Source of the DNA: Myxococcales bacterium
Lineage (GTDB): Bacteria; Myxococcota; UBA727; VGSZ01
Assembly (NCBI GenBank): GCA_023248635.1
Contig: JAHFED010000008.1
Span: 1-64,000, forward strand
Length of the DNA: 64,000 nucleotides
Direction of reading: 5' to 3'
Each line of letters opens with the position of its first letter. The stretch's first letter is position 1. Shown piece by piece: positions 42,819-52,663 of this stretch. Both the position numbers and the translations under genes were made by a program. The notes under the pieces are model-generated. The model was not told the DNA's origin. It made no database searches and worked only from the letters and a program-made list of their open reading frames with translations.

Positions 42819-43733
42819 TCAGCGACGTCGCCGGAAGACCAGCACCATCCCGAGCACGGCAATGGACGCCTGGGAGGAACCGGCGCCGCAAAATCCTCCT
42901 GGTTCGCCTTCGCCCTCGCCTTCTCCTTCGGCGGGTTCGCCCTCTCCCTCGGCGGGTTCGCCTTCTCCTTCAGCGGGTTCGCCTTCTCCCTCGGCGGGTT
43001 CGCCTTCTCCCTCGGCGGATTCGCCTTCCCCCTCGCCCTCGGCCGATTCGCCTTCACCCTCGCCGGCCTCGCCCTCGCCTTCACCCTCGCCCTCGCCCTC
43101 GCCTTCGCCGGCCGGGACTGTGAAGGTGAAGGCCGCGAGGCTGCGCTGGAAGTCACCGCCGCTGCTGTTGTTGCCGTCGACGTCGTTGATGCCGACGTTG
43201 AGGGTGTGGCTGCCGCTCGTCAGGCCTGCCAGGGTGAAGGTCCACACGATGGGGTCGGCGGCGCCGAAGGTCTTGGTTCTGGTGACGTCACGCACCGCTG
43301 TGCCAGCGGGCTTGCCACCGCAGCTCGAGCCGCAGACCTCGTAGCCGTCGCCGGCGACGAAGGTGCCGGTGTTGGCCGAGACGAAGGCGGCGAAGGTTCC
43401 CTTGCGGCTGGCTGCGCAGGTCTTCGACCCCGAGGCGCCGGTGCAGATGCCTGTCGTGCACTCTGCGCCAGTCACACAAGATCCGGCGACGGGCGTGGCC
43501 CCCCGCGGTGCGTGCGAGACCAAGGTGAGCTCGAACACCACGCTGCCGCCGACGACGAGCGGGTCGGACGTCACCTGCACCAGCGTGCCCGTCGGGTTGC
43601 CGGCGTTGGAGTCGCTGCTGTGGCAGCTGCGGCAAGAGGAGGCCAGGCTGTAGACCGACGTTGAGGTGCGTGCCTGGACGGCAGTGGCACTGAGGGCGGC
43701 GACGACGACGACGAAGGCACTTTGGAATCGCAT
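42819..43733 (-). CDS. exported CXXCH protein with GE-repeat spacer and MYXO-CTERM-like tail
   Basis: A 304-aa protein with a signal peptide (FVVVVAALSATAVQA, cleavage after 21). CRSCH at 34-38 is a heme-c-type motif. A beta domain follows with several Cys, a spacer of repeated GEGEGE / EGEGEPAEGE units (about 215-275), then a Cys, a hydrophobic span (SSQASIAVLGMVLVF) and RRRR. That end matches the tripartite surface-sorting signal known from Myxococcus (MYXO-CTERM), where Cys is processed and lipid-anchored. The start is the ATG at 43733, 12 codons inside the longer frame. Confidence 0.85.
   Translation of the reverse strand: MRFQSAFVVVVAALSATAVQARTSTSVYSLASSCRSCHSSDSNAGNPTGTLVQVTSDPLVVGGSVVFELTLVSHAPRGATPVAGSCVTGAECTTGICTGASGSKTCAASRKGTFAAFVSANTGTFVAGDGYEVCGSSCGGKPAGTAVRDVTRTKTFGAADPIVWTFTLAGLTSGSHTLNVGINDVDGNNSSGGDFQRSLAAFTFTVPAGEGEGEGEGEGEGEAGEGEGESAEGEGEGESAEGEGEPAEGEGEPAEGEGEPAEGEGEPAEGEGEGEGEPGGFCGAGSSQASIAVLGMVLVFRRRR
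42901..43108. repeat. GE-repeat minisatellite
   Basis: About 210 bp of imperfect 15-21-bp repeats (CCTTCTCC, CTCGGCGGGTTCG words on the plus strand) encoding the GEGE/AEGEGEP spacer of the CXXCH protein. Confidence 0.85.
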
Positions 43734-43811
43734 GGCCCAAAGCATGCGCGAGGACCGCCCGAGACTCAAGGCCGGATCAGGCGCGGTGGGATCTGAGGCA
43801 CGGACTCTCGC

Positions 43812-44402
43812 TCAGGTGGCGTCCTTGGACTGCCATTCGTCGACGTTACCGTCGCCATCGCGGTCCACGCCGACCCGATCGAGGGCGCCGCCTTCGTAGT
43901 ACTCCCAGAAATCGACCTTTCCGTCGTAGTTTAAATCTGCTTCTTCGCGGGATATCGTGCCCTTTTCAAAGTAGCGCCACATGTCGGATTTTTGATCAAA
44001 ATTGGTGTCGTAGGTCTTTTTCACGATGGTGCCCTTCTGGAAGGTCACCACCAGGTCGATGCGGCCGTCGAAGTCGGTGTCCAGGCGCTCTTCGACGAGC
44101 TCGCCCTTGTCGTCCATCTTGCGGATCATGTCGATTTTGCCGTCGAAGTTCACATCGATTTCTTTGCGAACAATATGAGGCTGGCCTTCGACGATGGCGG
44201 CAAACTGATAGGCGTCGGGCTTGCCGTCTCTGTTCAAGTCGAGATCCCGGCGGGTCAGAGCCGTGAGGTCGACGTCTTCGTCGGTGATGCGCGCTGCGCC
44301 GACGACGGCGGGGGTGTCGATCGCGGTCTTCTTCTCGCCGTCAGACGCGCACGAAAGCAGCGATGCTGCCCAGCTGACAATGGCCAAGGTGGCAAGACGC
44401 AT
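43812..44402 (-). CDS. lipoprotein with EF-hand-like Asp repeats
   Basis: A 196-aa lipoprotein (lipobox SLLSC, Cys18). It carries at least six repeats of the DxNxDGKxDxx type: DLDLNRDGKPDAY, DVNFDGKIDMI, DTDFDGRIDLV, DTNFDQKSDMW, DLNYDGKVDFW, DRDGDGNVDEW, spaced about 23 residues apart with a Lys/Glu-rich linker between. This is a calcium-binding EF-hand/dockerin-like loop pattern; the linkers suggest a small repeat solenoid. Role unknown, probably cell-surface. Confidence 0.85.
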   Translation of the reverse strand: MRLATLAIVSWAASLLSCASDGEKKTAIDTPAVVGAARITDEDVDLTALTRRDLDLNRDGKPDAYQFAAIVEGQPHIVRKEIDVNFDGKIDMIRKMDDKGELVEERLDTDFDGRIDLVVTFQKGTIVKKTYDTNFDQKSDMWRYFEKGTISREEADLNYDGKVDFWEYYEGGALDRVGVDRDGDGNVDEWQSKDAT

Positions 44403-44478
44403 GTCCCAAATGTCCGTCGGGGCCGCCGCTGCGTCAAGCCAACGCACGAGAAGCACCGTCGGCCCTGGGTCGCTTCGG

Positions 44479-44523
44479 GTCCCTTCTCGCTGACGCGGAA
44501 GCGAGCAATCACGGAGAAGGGAC
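44479..44523. repeat. inverted repeat in divergent intergenic region
   Basis: GTCCCTTCTC (44479-44488) and GAGAAGGGAC (44514-44523) form 10-bp arms around CGCTGACGCGGAAGCG, upstream of the epimerase gene. Operator, hairpin or repeat cannot be distinguished. Confidence 0.4.
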
Positions 44524-44585
44524 GCTGCACGCCTGGTCCGCTGTAGCTTCCCTCGCTCGCGTGTTTGCAGGCAAGAAGGAGCTCC

Positions 44586-45509
44586 ATGCGCATTCTCGTC
44601 ACCGGCGGCGCCGGCTTCATCGGATCCCACCTCGTCGATCGCTTCGTCGCCGACGGCCACGACCTGGTGGTGCTCGACGACCTTTCGTCGGGTGTGCGCG
44701 AGCATGTGAACGCCCGGGCGCGTCTCATCGTCGCCGACGTCAGGGGCGAAGTGGCCGCTGCGGCTGTTACGGCCTTTGCTCCGCAGGTCTTGTGCCTGCA
44801 CGCCGCCCAGATGGATGTGCGCAAGAGCGTCGCGGTTCCGGCCTTCGACGCCGACGTCAACCTCGTGGGCTTGCTCAACGTCATGGAGTCCGCTCGCGTC
44901 GGCCGCGCCGTCGAGCACGTGCTCTTCGCGTCGTCCGGCGGCGCCATGTACGGCGAGCAGGACGAGTTCCCCGCCCACGAGACCCATGCCGTGCGACCCG
45001 AGAGCCCCTACGGCCTCGCGAAAGCGGTGAGCGAGCAATATCTTGATTGGTATTATCGATTCTATAAAATACCATACACTGCATTGCGCTACGGCAACGT
45101 CTTTGGACCGAGACAGAATCCCCATGGCGAAGCCGGCGTCGTCGCGATCTTCTGCGCGCGTCTCTTGGCGTCGAAGCCCGTCACAATCTTTGGAGATGGC
45201 ACCCAGACCCGCGACTACGTCTACGTCGACGACGTCGTCAACGCCAACGCGCTCGCTTTGCAGCACCGGCTGGTCGGTGGCTTCAACGTCGGCCAGGGCA
45301 AAGAGACCAACGTCAACCAACTCGCCCACGCCCTGCTGGCGGCGTCGCCCACCCAGGTCGAGGTCGTGCACGCCGCAGCCCGCCCTGGGGAGCAGAAGCG
45401 ATCGGTGATTGCCCCCGCCAAGCTGCAGCAGGCGTGCGGATGGCAGGCGCAGGTCTCCGTCGACGACGGCCTGGCCCGCACCTTCCGCTGGTTCGCTGCA
45501 CGGGGCTGA
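44586..45509 (+). CDS. NAD-dependent epimerase/dehydratase (extended SDR, GalE-like)
   Basis: A 307-aa nucleotide-sugar-modifying enzyme: Rossmann motif VTGGAGFIGSHLVD, DDLSSG, HAAQMDVRKSV, VLFASSGGAMYG, catalytic YGLAKAVSEQYL (YxxxK), RYGNVFGPRQ and FGDGTQTRDYVYVDDVV. It resembles UDP-glucose/galactose 4-epimerases; the substrate is not certain. AAGGAG with a 4-nt gap precedes the ATG at 44586. Around 45040-45075, by the catalytic YxxxK region, codons turn AT-rich. Confidence 0.92.
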   Translation: MRILVTGGAGFIGSHLVDRFVADGHDLVVLDDLSSGVREHVNARARLIVADVRGEVAAAAVTAFAPQVLCLHAAQMDVRKSVAVPAFDADVNLVGLLNVMESARVGRAVEHVLFASSGGAMYGEQDEFPAHETHAVRPESPYGLAKAVSEQYLDWYYRFYKIPYTALRYGNVFGPRQNPHGEAGVVAIFCARLLASKPVTIFGDGTQTRDYVYVDDVVNANALALQHRLVGGFNVGQGKETNVNQLAHALLAASPTQVEVVHAAARPGEQKRSVIAPAKLQQACGWQAQVSVDDGLARTFRWFAARG

Positions 45510-45536
45510 TCATGATGCCGGCGTCTCTGCGCAGCA

Positions 45537-45563
45537 GAAAAAACCCCGAGTTTCCTCGGGGTT
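45537..45563 (-). terminator. terminator of tRNA-Gly
   Basis: AACCCCGAG-TTTC-CTCGGGGTT hairpin (45542-45563) followed on the minus strand by TTTTTT, just past the tRNA 3' end. Good intrinsic terminator. Confidence 0.85.
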
Positions 45564-45565
45564 GT

Positions 45566-45640
<75 letters not shown>

Positions 45641-45725
45641 AGCGGCGTCAGACCCCTTCACGTTTAAGGGCGATCGCTTTGGTCGTCAAGTCCGTTCGTC
45701 TTCGCCGCCCGTCGTCGAAACGGCC

Positions 45726-46253
45726 TCATTCGACGGGGAGGGCCGCCAGAGCGCCGAGGCCCCCCGCCGCCGCTCCCAGGCCTCCCAAGGCAGAGATGAG
45801 GCCCCCGCGCAGCGCCAATTGGCCCAGCGCGCTGCCGAGCTCGACGTCGTTGTGCACGGGCAGCGCGGCGAGGCCAATGACGGCGCCCAGGCCGGCACCG
45901 ACGGTGGCCCCAAAGCCCGCGCCCAAGGCCGCTGGCAAACCCTGCGACAGCCCGCCCGCGACGCCGCCACCGACGACGGCGCACAAGGGCGGGCCCGCCA
46001 ACACCGCGAAGGTGTTGACCGTGTTCAGCAAGACGACCTCGGGCGTGGGCTCCTCGCGTTTTTGGGAGAGGGCGAGGCTCAAGGTGCCCAGGGCGACGCC
46101 GGAGCCGACGATGCCGCCGACGAGGGCGCCGGCGCCGCTGGCCACCGCAGGGGTCACATAGTCCGTCGGCGGGACCATCGCCCCAACGGCGGCCGACCCG
46201 ACGGCGGCAGGCGGCTGCGACAAGGCGAAGGCGACGAGCACCAGCAGCGACAT
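45726..46253 (-). CDS. exported glycine-rich membrane protein
   Basis: A 175-aa protein with a signal peptide (SLLVLVAFALSQPPAAVGSA). The rest is Gly/Ala-rich hydrophobic segments (AGALVGGIVGSGVALGTLSLAL; GAGFGATVGAGLGAVIGLAAL; GGLISALGGLGAAAGGLGALAAL) resembling glycine-zipper membrane domains. Function unknown. The ATG at 46253 was chosen because it opens directly into the signal peptide. Divergent from the purSQLF operon. Confidence 0.7.
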   Translation of the reverse strand: MSLLVLVAFALSQPPAAVGSAAVGAMVPPTDYVTPAVASGAGALVGGIVGSGVALGTLSLALSQKREEPTPEVVLLNTVNTFAVLAGPPLCAVVGGGVAGGLSQGLPAALGAGFGATVGAGLGAVIGLAALPVHNDVELGSALGQLALRGGLISALGGLGAAAGGLGALAALPVE

Positions 46254-46369
46254 AGAGCCCAACCTTGACACAACGGAGGGCTTCCTTGTTTTGGGGGCTT
46301 CCCGCTCGTGGGACACGTGGCTATGCCAGCCCGGTTCAGTGCCGCGTCGTCGTCGTCGAAGGAGCCTTC

Positions 46370-46608
46370 ATGCGCGCTCGGGTCATCGTTCGTCTCAAGC
46401 CCGGCGTGCTGGATCCGCAGGGCGCCGCCGTCGAAGACGCGCTGCACACATTGGGATTCACCGGCGCCAGCAACGTGCGCGTGCAAAAGCTCATCGAACT
46501 CGACGTCGACGCCGCCGATGCCGATGCCTGCAAGCTGCTGGTCTTGGAAATGGCCGACCAGCTCTTGAGAAATCCGGTGATCGAAGACTGCGGCGTCGAG
46601 GTCTTGCA

Positions 46609-46612
<4 letters not shown>
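46370..46612 (+). CDS. purS: phosphoribosylformylglycinamidine synthase subunit PurS
   Basis: An 80-aa PurS: RARVIVRLKPGVLDPQGAAVEDALHTLGF, VRVQKLIELDV, VLEMADQLLRNPVIEDCGVEVL. It bridges PurL and PurQ in the FGAM synthase complex. AAGGAG with a 5-nt gap precedes the ATG. The GTG of purQ overlaps its stop (GTGA). First gene of purS-purQ-purL-purF. Confidence 0.95.
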
Positions 46613-47306
<694 letters not shown>

Positions 47307-47310
<4 letters not shown>

Positions 47311-49586
47311 GCAAGTCAGCGCTCAACAAGCTCAAAGACACCGACCTGACGACGTCGGAGCATGGTCAGGCCGTTGGCCTCTCGCTGGACGAATTCGAAC
47401 GCGCGGTAAAGCTCATCGGCCGCGTTCCCAACAAGGTCGAGCTGGGCTGCATCGGCGCCATGTGGAGCGAACACTGCTCCTACAAGTCCTCGCGCGTGCA
47501 CCTCAAGCGCTTGCCCAGCGCGGGCCCGCGCGTGTTGGTCGGACCCGGCGAAAACGCCGGCGTCGTCGACGTCGAACCCGGCAATCCTCAAGGCTGGGCT
47601 GTGGCTTTCAAGGTGGAGAGCCACAACCACCCCAGCTACATCGAGCCCTACCAGGGAGCAGCCACCGGCGTCGGCGGCATCTTGCGCGACGTGTTCACCA
47701 TGGGTGCACGGCCGATCGCTGCCATGAACCTGCTGCGCTTTGGTCGGGTCGCGCACCCAAAGACCCCCTCCCTCGTCGACGGCGTGGTGCGCGGCATCGG
47801 CGGCTACGGCAACTGCTTCGGCGTGCCCACCGTGTATTCGAGCGCCGAATTCGACGCGGCCTACGACGGCAACGTCCTCGTCAACGCTTTCGCGCTGGGC
47901 GTGCTGCGCAAGGATCGCATCTGGAAAGGCAATGCCTCGGGCGTCGGCAACCCCGTCATGTACGTGGGGGCAAAGACTGGGCGCGATGGCATTCACGGCG
48001 CCACCATGGCCTCGGATTCCTTCTCGGCCGGCAAAGAGAGCGAGCGCCCCACGGTGCAGGTGGGCGATCCTTTCAAGGAAAAGCTCCTCGTCGAAGCCTG
48101 CCTGGAGCTCTTCGAGCGCGGCGCCGAGTTGCTGGTCGGTATCCAAGACATGGGCGCTGCCGGTCTCACGTCGTCGTTGTTCGAGATGGCGAGCCGCGCT
48201 GGCTCTGGCGTCGTCATCGACCTCGACCAGGTGCCTGCGCGGGAAACGGGCATGACGGCCTACGAGCTCATGCTCAGCGAATCCCAAGAGCGCATGGTGT
48301 TGGTGGCCCAAGCCGGCAAAGACGACGACGTGAGAGCCATCTTTCACAAGTGGGACCTCGACTGCACCACCATCGGCACCGTCAGCGACGACGGCGTCGT
48401 GCGCCTGCGCAAGGACGGCGTCGAGGTGTGCGTGTTGCCGGCGACGCCCTTGGCCGACGAAGCACCGCGCTACGAGCGTCCCTTCACAGCACCGGCGCGG
48501 CCCGAGCCCCTCACCCGCGTCGACGTGCAGGCCCTGAAGAAAAACCCGATTCAGATCGTGCTTGACGTGCTGCTCTCGCCGTCGACGGCGCCAAAGACTT
48601 GGATCTACAAGCAATACGATCGCGAAGTGGGGGCGGGCACCTTGATGGACGGCACCCACGCTGCTGCCGCCCTCGTGCGCATTCCCGAGACGCAAATCGC
48701 GGTGGCCCTCGCGCTGTGTTGCAACAGCCGCCAATGCAGCCTCGATCCCCACGAGGGAGCCGTGCGCGCCGTCGTCGAAGGCGTCGCCCGCATCTCCGCC
48801 GTCGGAGCGGTCGCGGTCGGCGTCACCGATTGCTTGAACTACGGCTCGCCGCTGGTGCCCGAGCAGATGGGACAGTTGGCTGCCGGCGTCGACGGCATCG
48901 CCCACGCGTGCCGGGTGCTCGAGGTGCCGGTCGTCTCGGGCAACGTCAGCCTCTACAACCAGACCGACGACCAATCGGTGCTGCCCACGCCGGCGGTCGG
49001 CGTCGTCGGCGTCGTCGACGACCTGGCCACCGTTGCTCCGGCCATGCCGCTGAAGGCCGGCGATGTGCTGATTCGCATCGGCGCGCCGCCGACCTCGCTC
49101 GAGGGCTCCTTTGCTTTGTGGGGCAAGGTGGGTCGCAAGGGTGCGCTGCCGGTGCTCGACCTCGCAGCGACCTCGATTCTCTGTGGCTTCGTGCGCGATC
49201 TCCGTCGTGGGGGCCACGTGCTCGACGCGCGGCCCACGCTCTTGGGTGGCTTGGCCCAATGCCTCTTCGACTTCGCCCGCTGTGCCGACCTCTCGGCGCG
49301 CGCCACCCTGCCCGTCGACGAAGACTTCTTTGCCAGCTTTCTCGGTGAAGAGCGGCTCTGCTTCGTCGTCGCCGTCGACAACCAGGGCGTCTTCGATGTG
49401 CAGCGACGTTGCGCCGATGCCGGGATCGCGAGTGCCGTGCTGGGTGCGCTGGGCGTGTCGAGCTCATTTCGTTTGCAAGACAGCGGCGGCGACGTCGTCT
49501 TCGATCGTCCCTTTCAAAAGCTCGTCGACGACGCCGAGGCCGTGGTGCCCGACCTGATCGCCAGCGGTCGCCGGAGGTCAGCATGA
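47307..49586 (+). CDS. purL: phosphoribosylformylglycinamidine synthase subunit PurL
   Basis: A 759-aa small-type (PurS/PurQ-dependent) Pur[14 protein letters not shown]-like motif ([15 protein letters not shown]), [59 protein letters not shown] and a second half with GNVSLYNQT. It converts FGAR to FGAM with ATP and ammonia. Overlaps both neighbours by ATGA. Confidence 0.97.
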
Positions 49587-51061
49587 GCTCCTTCTTCGAC
49601 GAGGACGAAGAGGGCGACGCCTTCCGCGATCGCTGCGCGGTGGTCGGAGTGTGGGATCCGACGTCGGTGGGGCAACCCGAAGCCGCCAAGCTCGCCTACC
49701 TGATGCTCTACGCCCTGCAGCACCGCGGTCAGGAATCGGCCGGCATCGTCTCTGGCGACGTCGAGGCCCTAAAGCGCAAGGTCGGACCCGGGCTCGTCGC
49801 CGATGTCTTCAGCGAGGCCGACCTCGACACGCTCACCGGCGGCGTCGCCATCGGCCATTGCCGCTACGCCACCGCGGGCGATCAAGATGCGCGTTTGCGC
49901 GACGCCGGACCGGTGTTTGCGCGCTGCCAAGCTGGCCCCATCGCCGTCGCCCACAACGGCAACCTGGTGAACGCTGCAGGCCTGCGCCAATCCCTCGAGG
50001 AGCGCGGATCGATCTTCACGTCGTCGGTGGACACCGAGGTGCTCTTGCACCTGATGGCGTCGTCGCACGGCACCCTGCTGCAGCGCTTGCAAAAGAGCCT
50101 CAAGCAGGTGCGCGGTGCTTATTGCCTCACTGTCGCCGGCGACGGCCGCGTCTACGGCGCCCGCGATCCCTCTGGCGTCCGACCCCTCGCCCTGGGTCGC
50201 ATCGATCGCGAGAGCGGCCCCTGTTGGGTGCTGGCCAGCGAGACCTGCGCTTTCGACCTCGTCGGCGCCGTCTACGTCCGCGACGTCGCGCCGGGAGAGA
50301 TCGTCGTCATCGACGCCGAAGGCGTGGCCAGTCACCGCATCGAAAACCTCGAAGGCGCACCCCGGGCCTTCTGCATCTTCGAGCACGTGTATTTCTCGCG
50401 CCCCGACAGCCTGGTGTTTCAGCGCTACGTGCACGAAGCCAGAAACGCCCTCGGCAAACAGCTGGCCAAAGAGACGGCGGTCGACGCCGACGTCGTCGTC
50501 CCGGTGCCCGATTCTGGGGTGTTTGCGGCCATGGGCTATGCCGAGCAGGCGCGGCTGCCCTTTGCCATGGGCCTCGTGCGCAACCACTACGTCGGCCGCA
50601 CCTTCATCGAGCCCGAGCAGCGCATTCGCCACTTCGGCGTGAAGCTCAAGTTGAACCCGGTGCGCTCGATCCTGGCCGGAAAAAGGGTCGTCGTCGTCGA
50701 CGACAGCGTCGTGCGCGGCACCACCAGCAAGAAGATCGTCGACATGATTTTGTCCGCCGGCGCCAAAGAGGTGCACCTGCGCATCTCGGCGCCGCCGACG
50801 ACGCACCCGTGTTTCTACGGCATCGACACACCGACCAAGGAAGAGCTGATCGGCAGCCGCATGTCCGTCGAAGAGATCCGCCGCTTCGTGAACGCCACCA
50901 CCCTCGGCTACCTCTCACGCGAGGGCATGCACGCAGCAGTGGCCGGCGTCGACGTCGACGTCGCCCGCGCTGCCATCGCCTCGGGCACCAGCGGCTATTG
51001 CGATGCTTGCTTCTCCGGCGACTACCCGATCCAAATCGGTGGCCACAAAGCACGGCGCTGA
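49583..51061 (+). CDS. purF: amidophosphoribosyltransferase
   Basis: A 492-aa PurF catalysing the first committed purine step (PRPP plus glutamine to phosphoribosylamine). It has a 17-residue propeptide ([17 protein letters not shown]) before the N-terminal nucleophile Cys18. The PRPP-binding site is [13 protein letters not shown]. Cys264, Cys410, Cys473 and Cys476 (CIFEHVY; HPCFYG; CDACFSG) match the [4Fe-4S] ligands of the Bacillus-type enzyme, so this is the Fe-S, propeptide-processed class. GGAGGT precedes the ATG, which overlaps the purL stop (49583-49586). Confidence 0.96.
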   Translation: MSSFFDEDEEGDAFRDRCAVVGVWDPTSVGQPEAAKLAYLMLYALQHRGQESAGIVSGDVEALKRKVGPGLVADVFSEADLDTLTGGVAIGHCRYATAGDQDARLRDAGPVFARCQAGPIAVAHNGNLVNAAGLRQSLEERGSIFTSSVDTEVLLHLMASSHGTLLQRLQKSLKQVRGAYCLTVAGDGRVYGARDPSGVRPLALGRIDRESGPCWVLASETCAFDLVGAVYVRDVAPGEIVVIDAEGVASHRIENLEGAPRAFCIFEHVYFSRPDSLVFQRYVHEARNALGKQLAKETAVDADVVVPVPDSGVFAAMGYAEQARLPFAMGLVRNHYVGRTFIEPEQRIRHFGVKLKLNPVRSILAGKRVVVVDDSVVRGTTSKKIVDMILSAGAKEVHLRISAPPTTHPCFYGIDTPTKEELIGSRMSVEEIRRFVNATTLGYLSREGMHAAVAGVDVDVARAAIASGTSGYCDACFSGDYPIQIGGHKARR

Positions 51062-51085
51062 GCTTTCCGTTTCTGTGGGAGCACG

Positions 51086-51994
51086 ATGACCAGTCTCGCT
51101 CGATCCATCCTCCGCGACGTCGCCAGAAGCTCCTGGATGGCCCCGCTCGACCCCTTGCTGCGTCGCGCAGCCTTCGCGGCCACGGCTCTGCGCAAGGCCA
51201 CCGATCCCACGCTGCCCCACGCTGCCAAGCTTGCCCTCGACCGCTGCTACGTCGATGGCCGACCTCTGCTCTTGGGCCACCGCGGCGCCATGGCGCGCGC
51301 TCCGGAGAACACCCTCGGCTCCTTTCAAGCGGCCCTCGACGACGGCGCCCGCGGCGTCGAGCTCGACGTCACCCTCTCTGGCGACAGCGTGCCTGTGGTG
51401 CTGCACGACGACACTCTCGACCGCACCACCAACATCTTTGGCAAGCCCACCGACTACGACGCCGCTGAATTGGCCGGGCTCGATGCGGGCTCGTGGTTTC
51501 CCGGTTGGGGGCCAGAGATCGTGCCCTCCCTCGGCCAGGTGTTGCAGAGCATGCCCGCCGGCGCCGTCGTCAACGTCGAGCTCAAGGGACCGACACCGGC
51601 CTACGTCGGCCTCGAACGCCGCGCCGTCGACGTCATCCGCGCTCATCCGGCGGTGCACGTCATCGTCAGCTCCTTTCACCCCGCTCAACTGCTCGAAGTG
51701 AGGCGCATCGCTTCCGAGCTGCCCATCGGGCTTCTCGTCGCCGAACAGTCCTTTTTGCCCGCGCGCACGGCCTGGACAGCACCCCTGCTGGTGCCCGACG
51801 CCATCCATCCCCCTGCCCGCATGGTGGACCGCTCTTTCGTCGACGGCTGCCGCAGCGCGGGATTGCGCGTGCACGTGTGGGCGGTGCCCTCGACCGACGA
51901 AGCCGCGCGCTTGCTCGACCTGGGGGTCGACGGGCTCATCGTCGACGACGTCGCCGCCATGGCTCCGCTTTTTTCGGACGCGCCAGCGTCATGA
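51086..51994 (+). CDS. glycerophosphodiester phosphodiesterase-family protein
   Basis: A 302-aa GDPD-fold hydrolase: LLGHRGAMARAPENTLGSFQ, GVELDVTLSGDSVPVVLHDDTLDRTT, VVNVELKGPTP, VSSFHPAQLLEVRR and VWAVPSTDEAARLLDLGVDGLIVDD. The HRG..PEN, ELD and HDD metal and catalytic motifs are present; the N-terminal 50 residues are an unannotated helical lead without a clear signal peptide. It starts 25 bp after purF and may be co-transcribed. Its last codons (SDAPAS) fall in a degenerate 33-bp palindrome. Confidence 0.93.
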   Translation: MTSLARSILRDVARSSWMAPLDPLLRRAAFAATALRKATDPTLPHAAKLALDRCYVDGRPLLLGHRGAMARAPENTLGSFQAALDDGARGVELDVTLSGDSVPVVLHDDTLDRTTNIFGKPTDYDAAELAGLDAGSWFPGWGPEIVPSLGQVLQSMPAGAVVNVELKGPTPAYVGLERRAVDVIRAHPAVHVIVSSFHPAQLLEVRRIASELPIGLLVAEQSFLPARTAWTAPLLVPDAIHPPARMVDRSFVDGCRSAGLRVHVWAVPSTDEAARLLDLGVDGLIVDDVAAMAPLFSDAPAS

Positions 51995-52004
51995 ACGTCA
52001 ACAC
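51973..52004 (+). repeat. degenerate 33-bp-type palindrome at the gdpD end
   Basis: TTCGGACGCGCCAGCGTCAT then GAACGTCAACAC matches the element consensus TTCAAGACGCGCCAGCGTCTTGAACATCAACAC at all but a few positions. The TGA stop of the gene lies within it. Confidence 0.6.
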
Positions 52005-52058
52005 TGTTTCCTGATCGAGGCCTTTGCCTAAAAGCCGGGCTCACGCCTAGCCTGCGCC

Positions 52059-52595
52059 ATGGCCATTCCCCGTCGCCTCATCGTGCTCGCTGTCTCTGCC
52101 GCCGCTGCTGGCGTGATGCTCTACGTGTCCCAGCAGGTGAAAAAGCAAGGCGAGAGACGCGAGAAGAGCCCCATCGACGAGGCCAACGAAAAGAAAGACG
52201 CCGCCGCCAAAGAAAAGCTCGCCAAGGAAGAGGCCAACAAGGCCGCCGAAGCTGCCGAAAAAGGCACCGGGACGACGCCGCCCACGACGACGACGACGGC
52301 GACGACGACGGCCAACGGTGCCGGAACGCAGAAAGAGTTGGCCCTCTTTCTCGCAGGCGATGCCTGGCACGATGAGATCGGCTGGCAGGCCCTGTGGGAG
52401 AAGGAGGGCGTCGCTGCTCCCGAGGATTGGCTGAAGACCAAGGGCAAAGATGTGCTCATCGGCGAGCGCAAGAAGCTCGTCGACCACCCGGCCCTGCTCG
52501 CGGGCTGTCGTCGTCGCTGGATCGTGGTCTGTCGCTATGCCGGCATCGACGTCGGCGACGCCGCGGTGTTGTGGAACACGACGGAAAGCACCTGA
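52059..52595 (+). CDS. membrane-anchored hypothetical protein with coiled coil and Thr-rich linker
   Basis: A 178-aa protein with an N-terminal membrane anchor (LIVLAVSAAAAGVMLYV), a charged coiled coil (about 25-70; KDAAAKEKLAKEEANKAAEAAEK), a TTTTTATTT linker and a small C-terminal domain (ELALFLAGDAWHDEIGWQALWEKEG; WIVVCRYAGIDVGDAAVLW). Family unknown. Confidence 0.7.
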   Translation: MAIPRRLIVLAVSAAAAGVMLYVSQQVKKQGERREKSPIDEANEKKDAAAKEKLAKEEANKAAEAAEKGTGTTPPTTTTTATTTANGAGTQKELALFLAGDAWHDEIGWQALWEKEGVAAPEDWLKTKGKDVLIGERKKLVDHPALLAGCRRRWIVVCRYAGIDVGDAAVLWNTTEST

Positions 52596-52615
52596 AGCGC
52601 AAGATTCACTGTCAG

Positions 52616-52639
52616 AAAAAGAGGCTCGATGGGCCTCTT
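52616..52639 (-). terminator. terminator downstream of the hydroxybutyryl-CoA dehydrogenase gene
   Basis: AAGAGGC/GCCTCTT 7-bp stem (52619-52625 / 52633-52639) followed by TTTTT on the minus strand, 25 bp after the stop. Confidence 0.7.
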
Positions 52640-52663
52640 CCTATTTCGGAGTGAAGGCACGGT

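Noticed and set aside
47316-49259. A 647-codon minus-strand frame opposite purL
   Set aside because: Exact antisense of a well-supported PurL; no recognisable domain.
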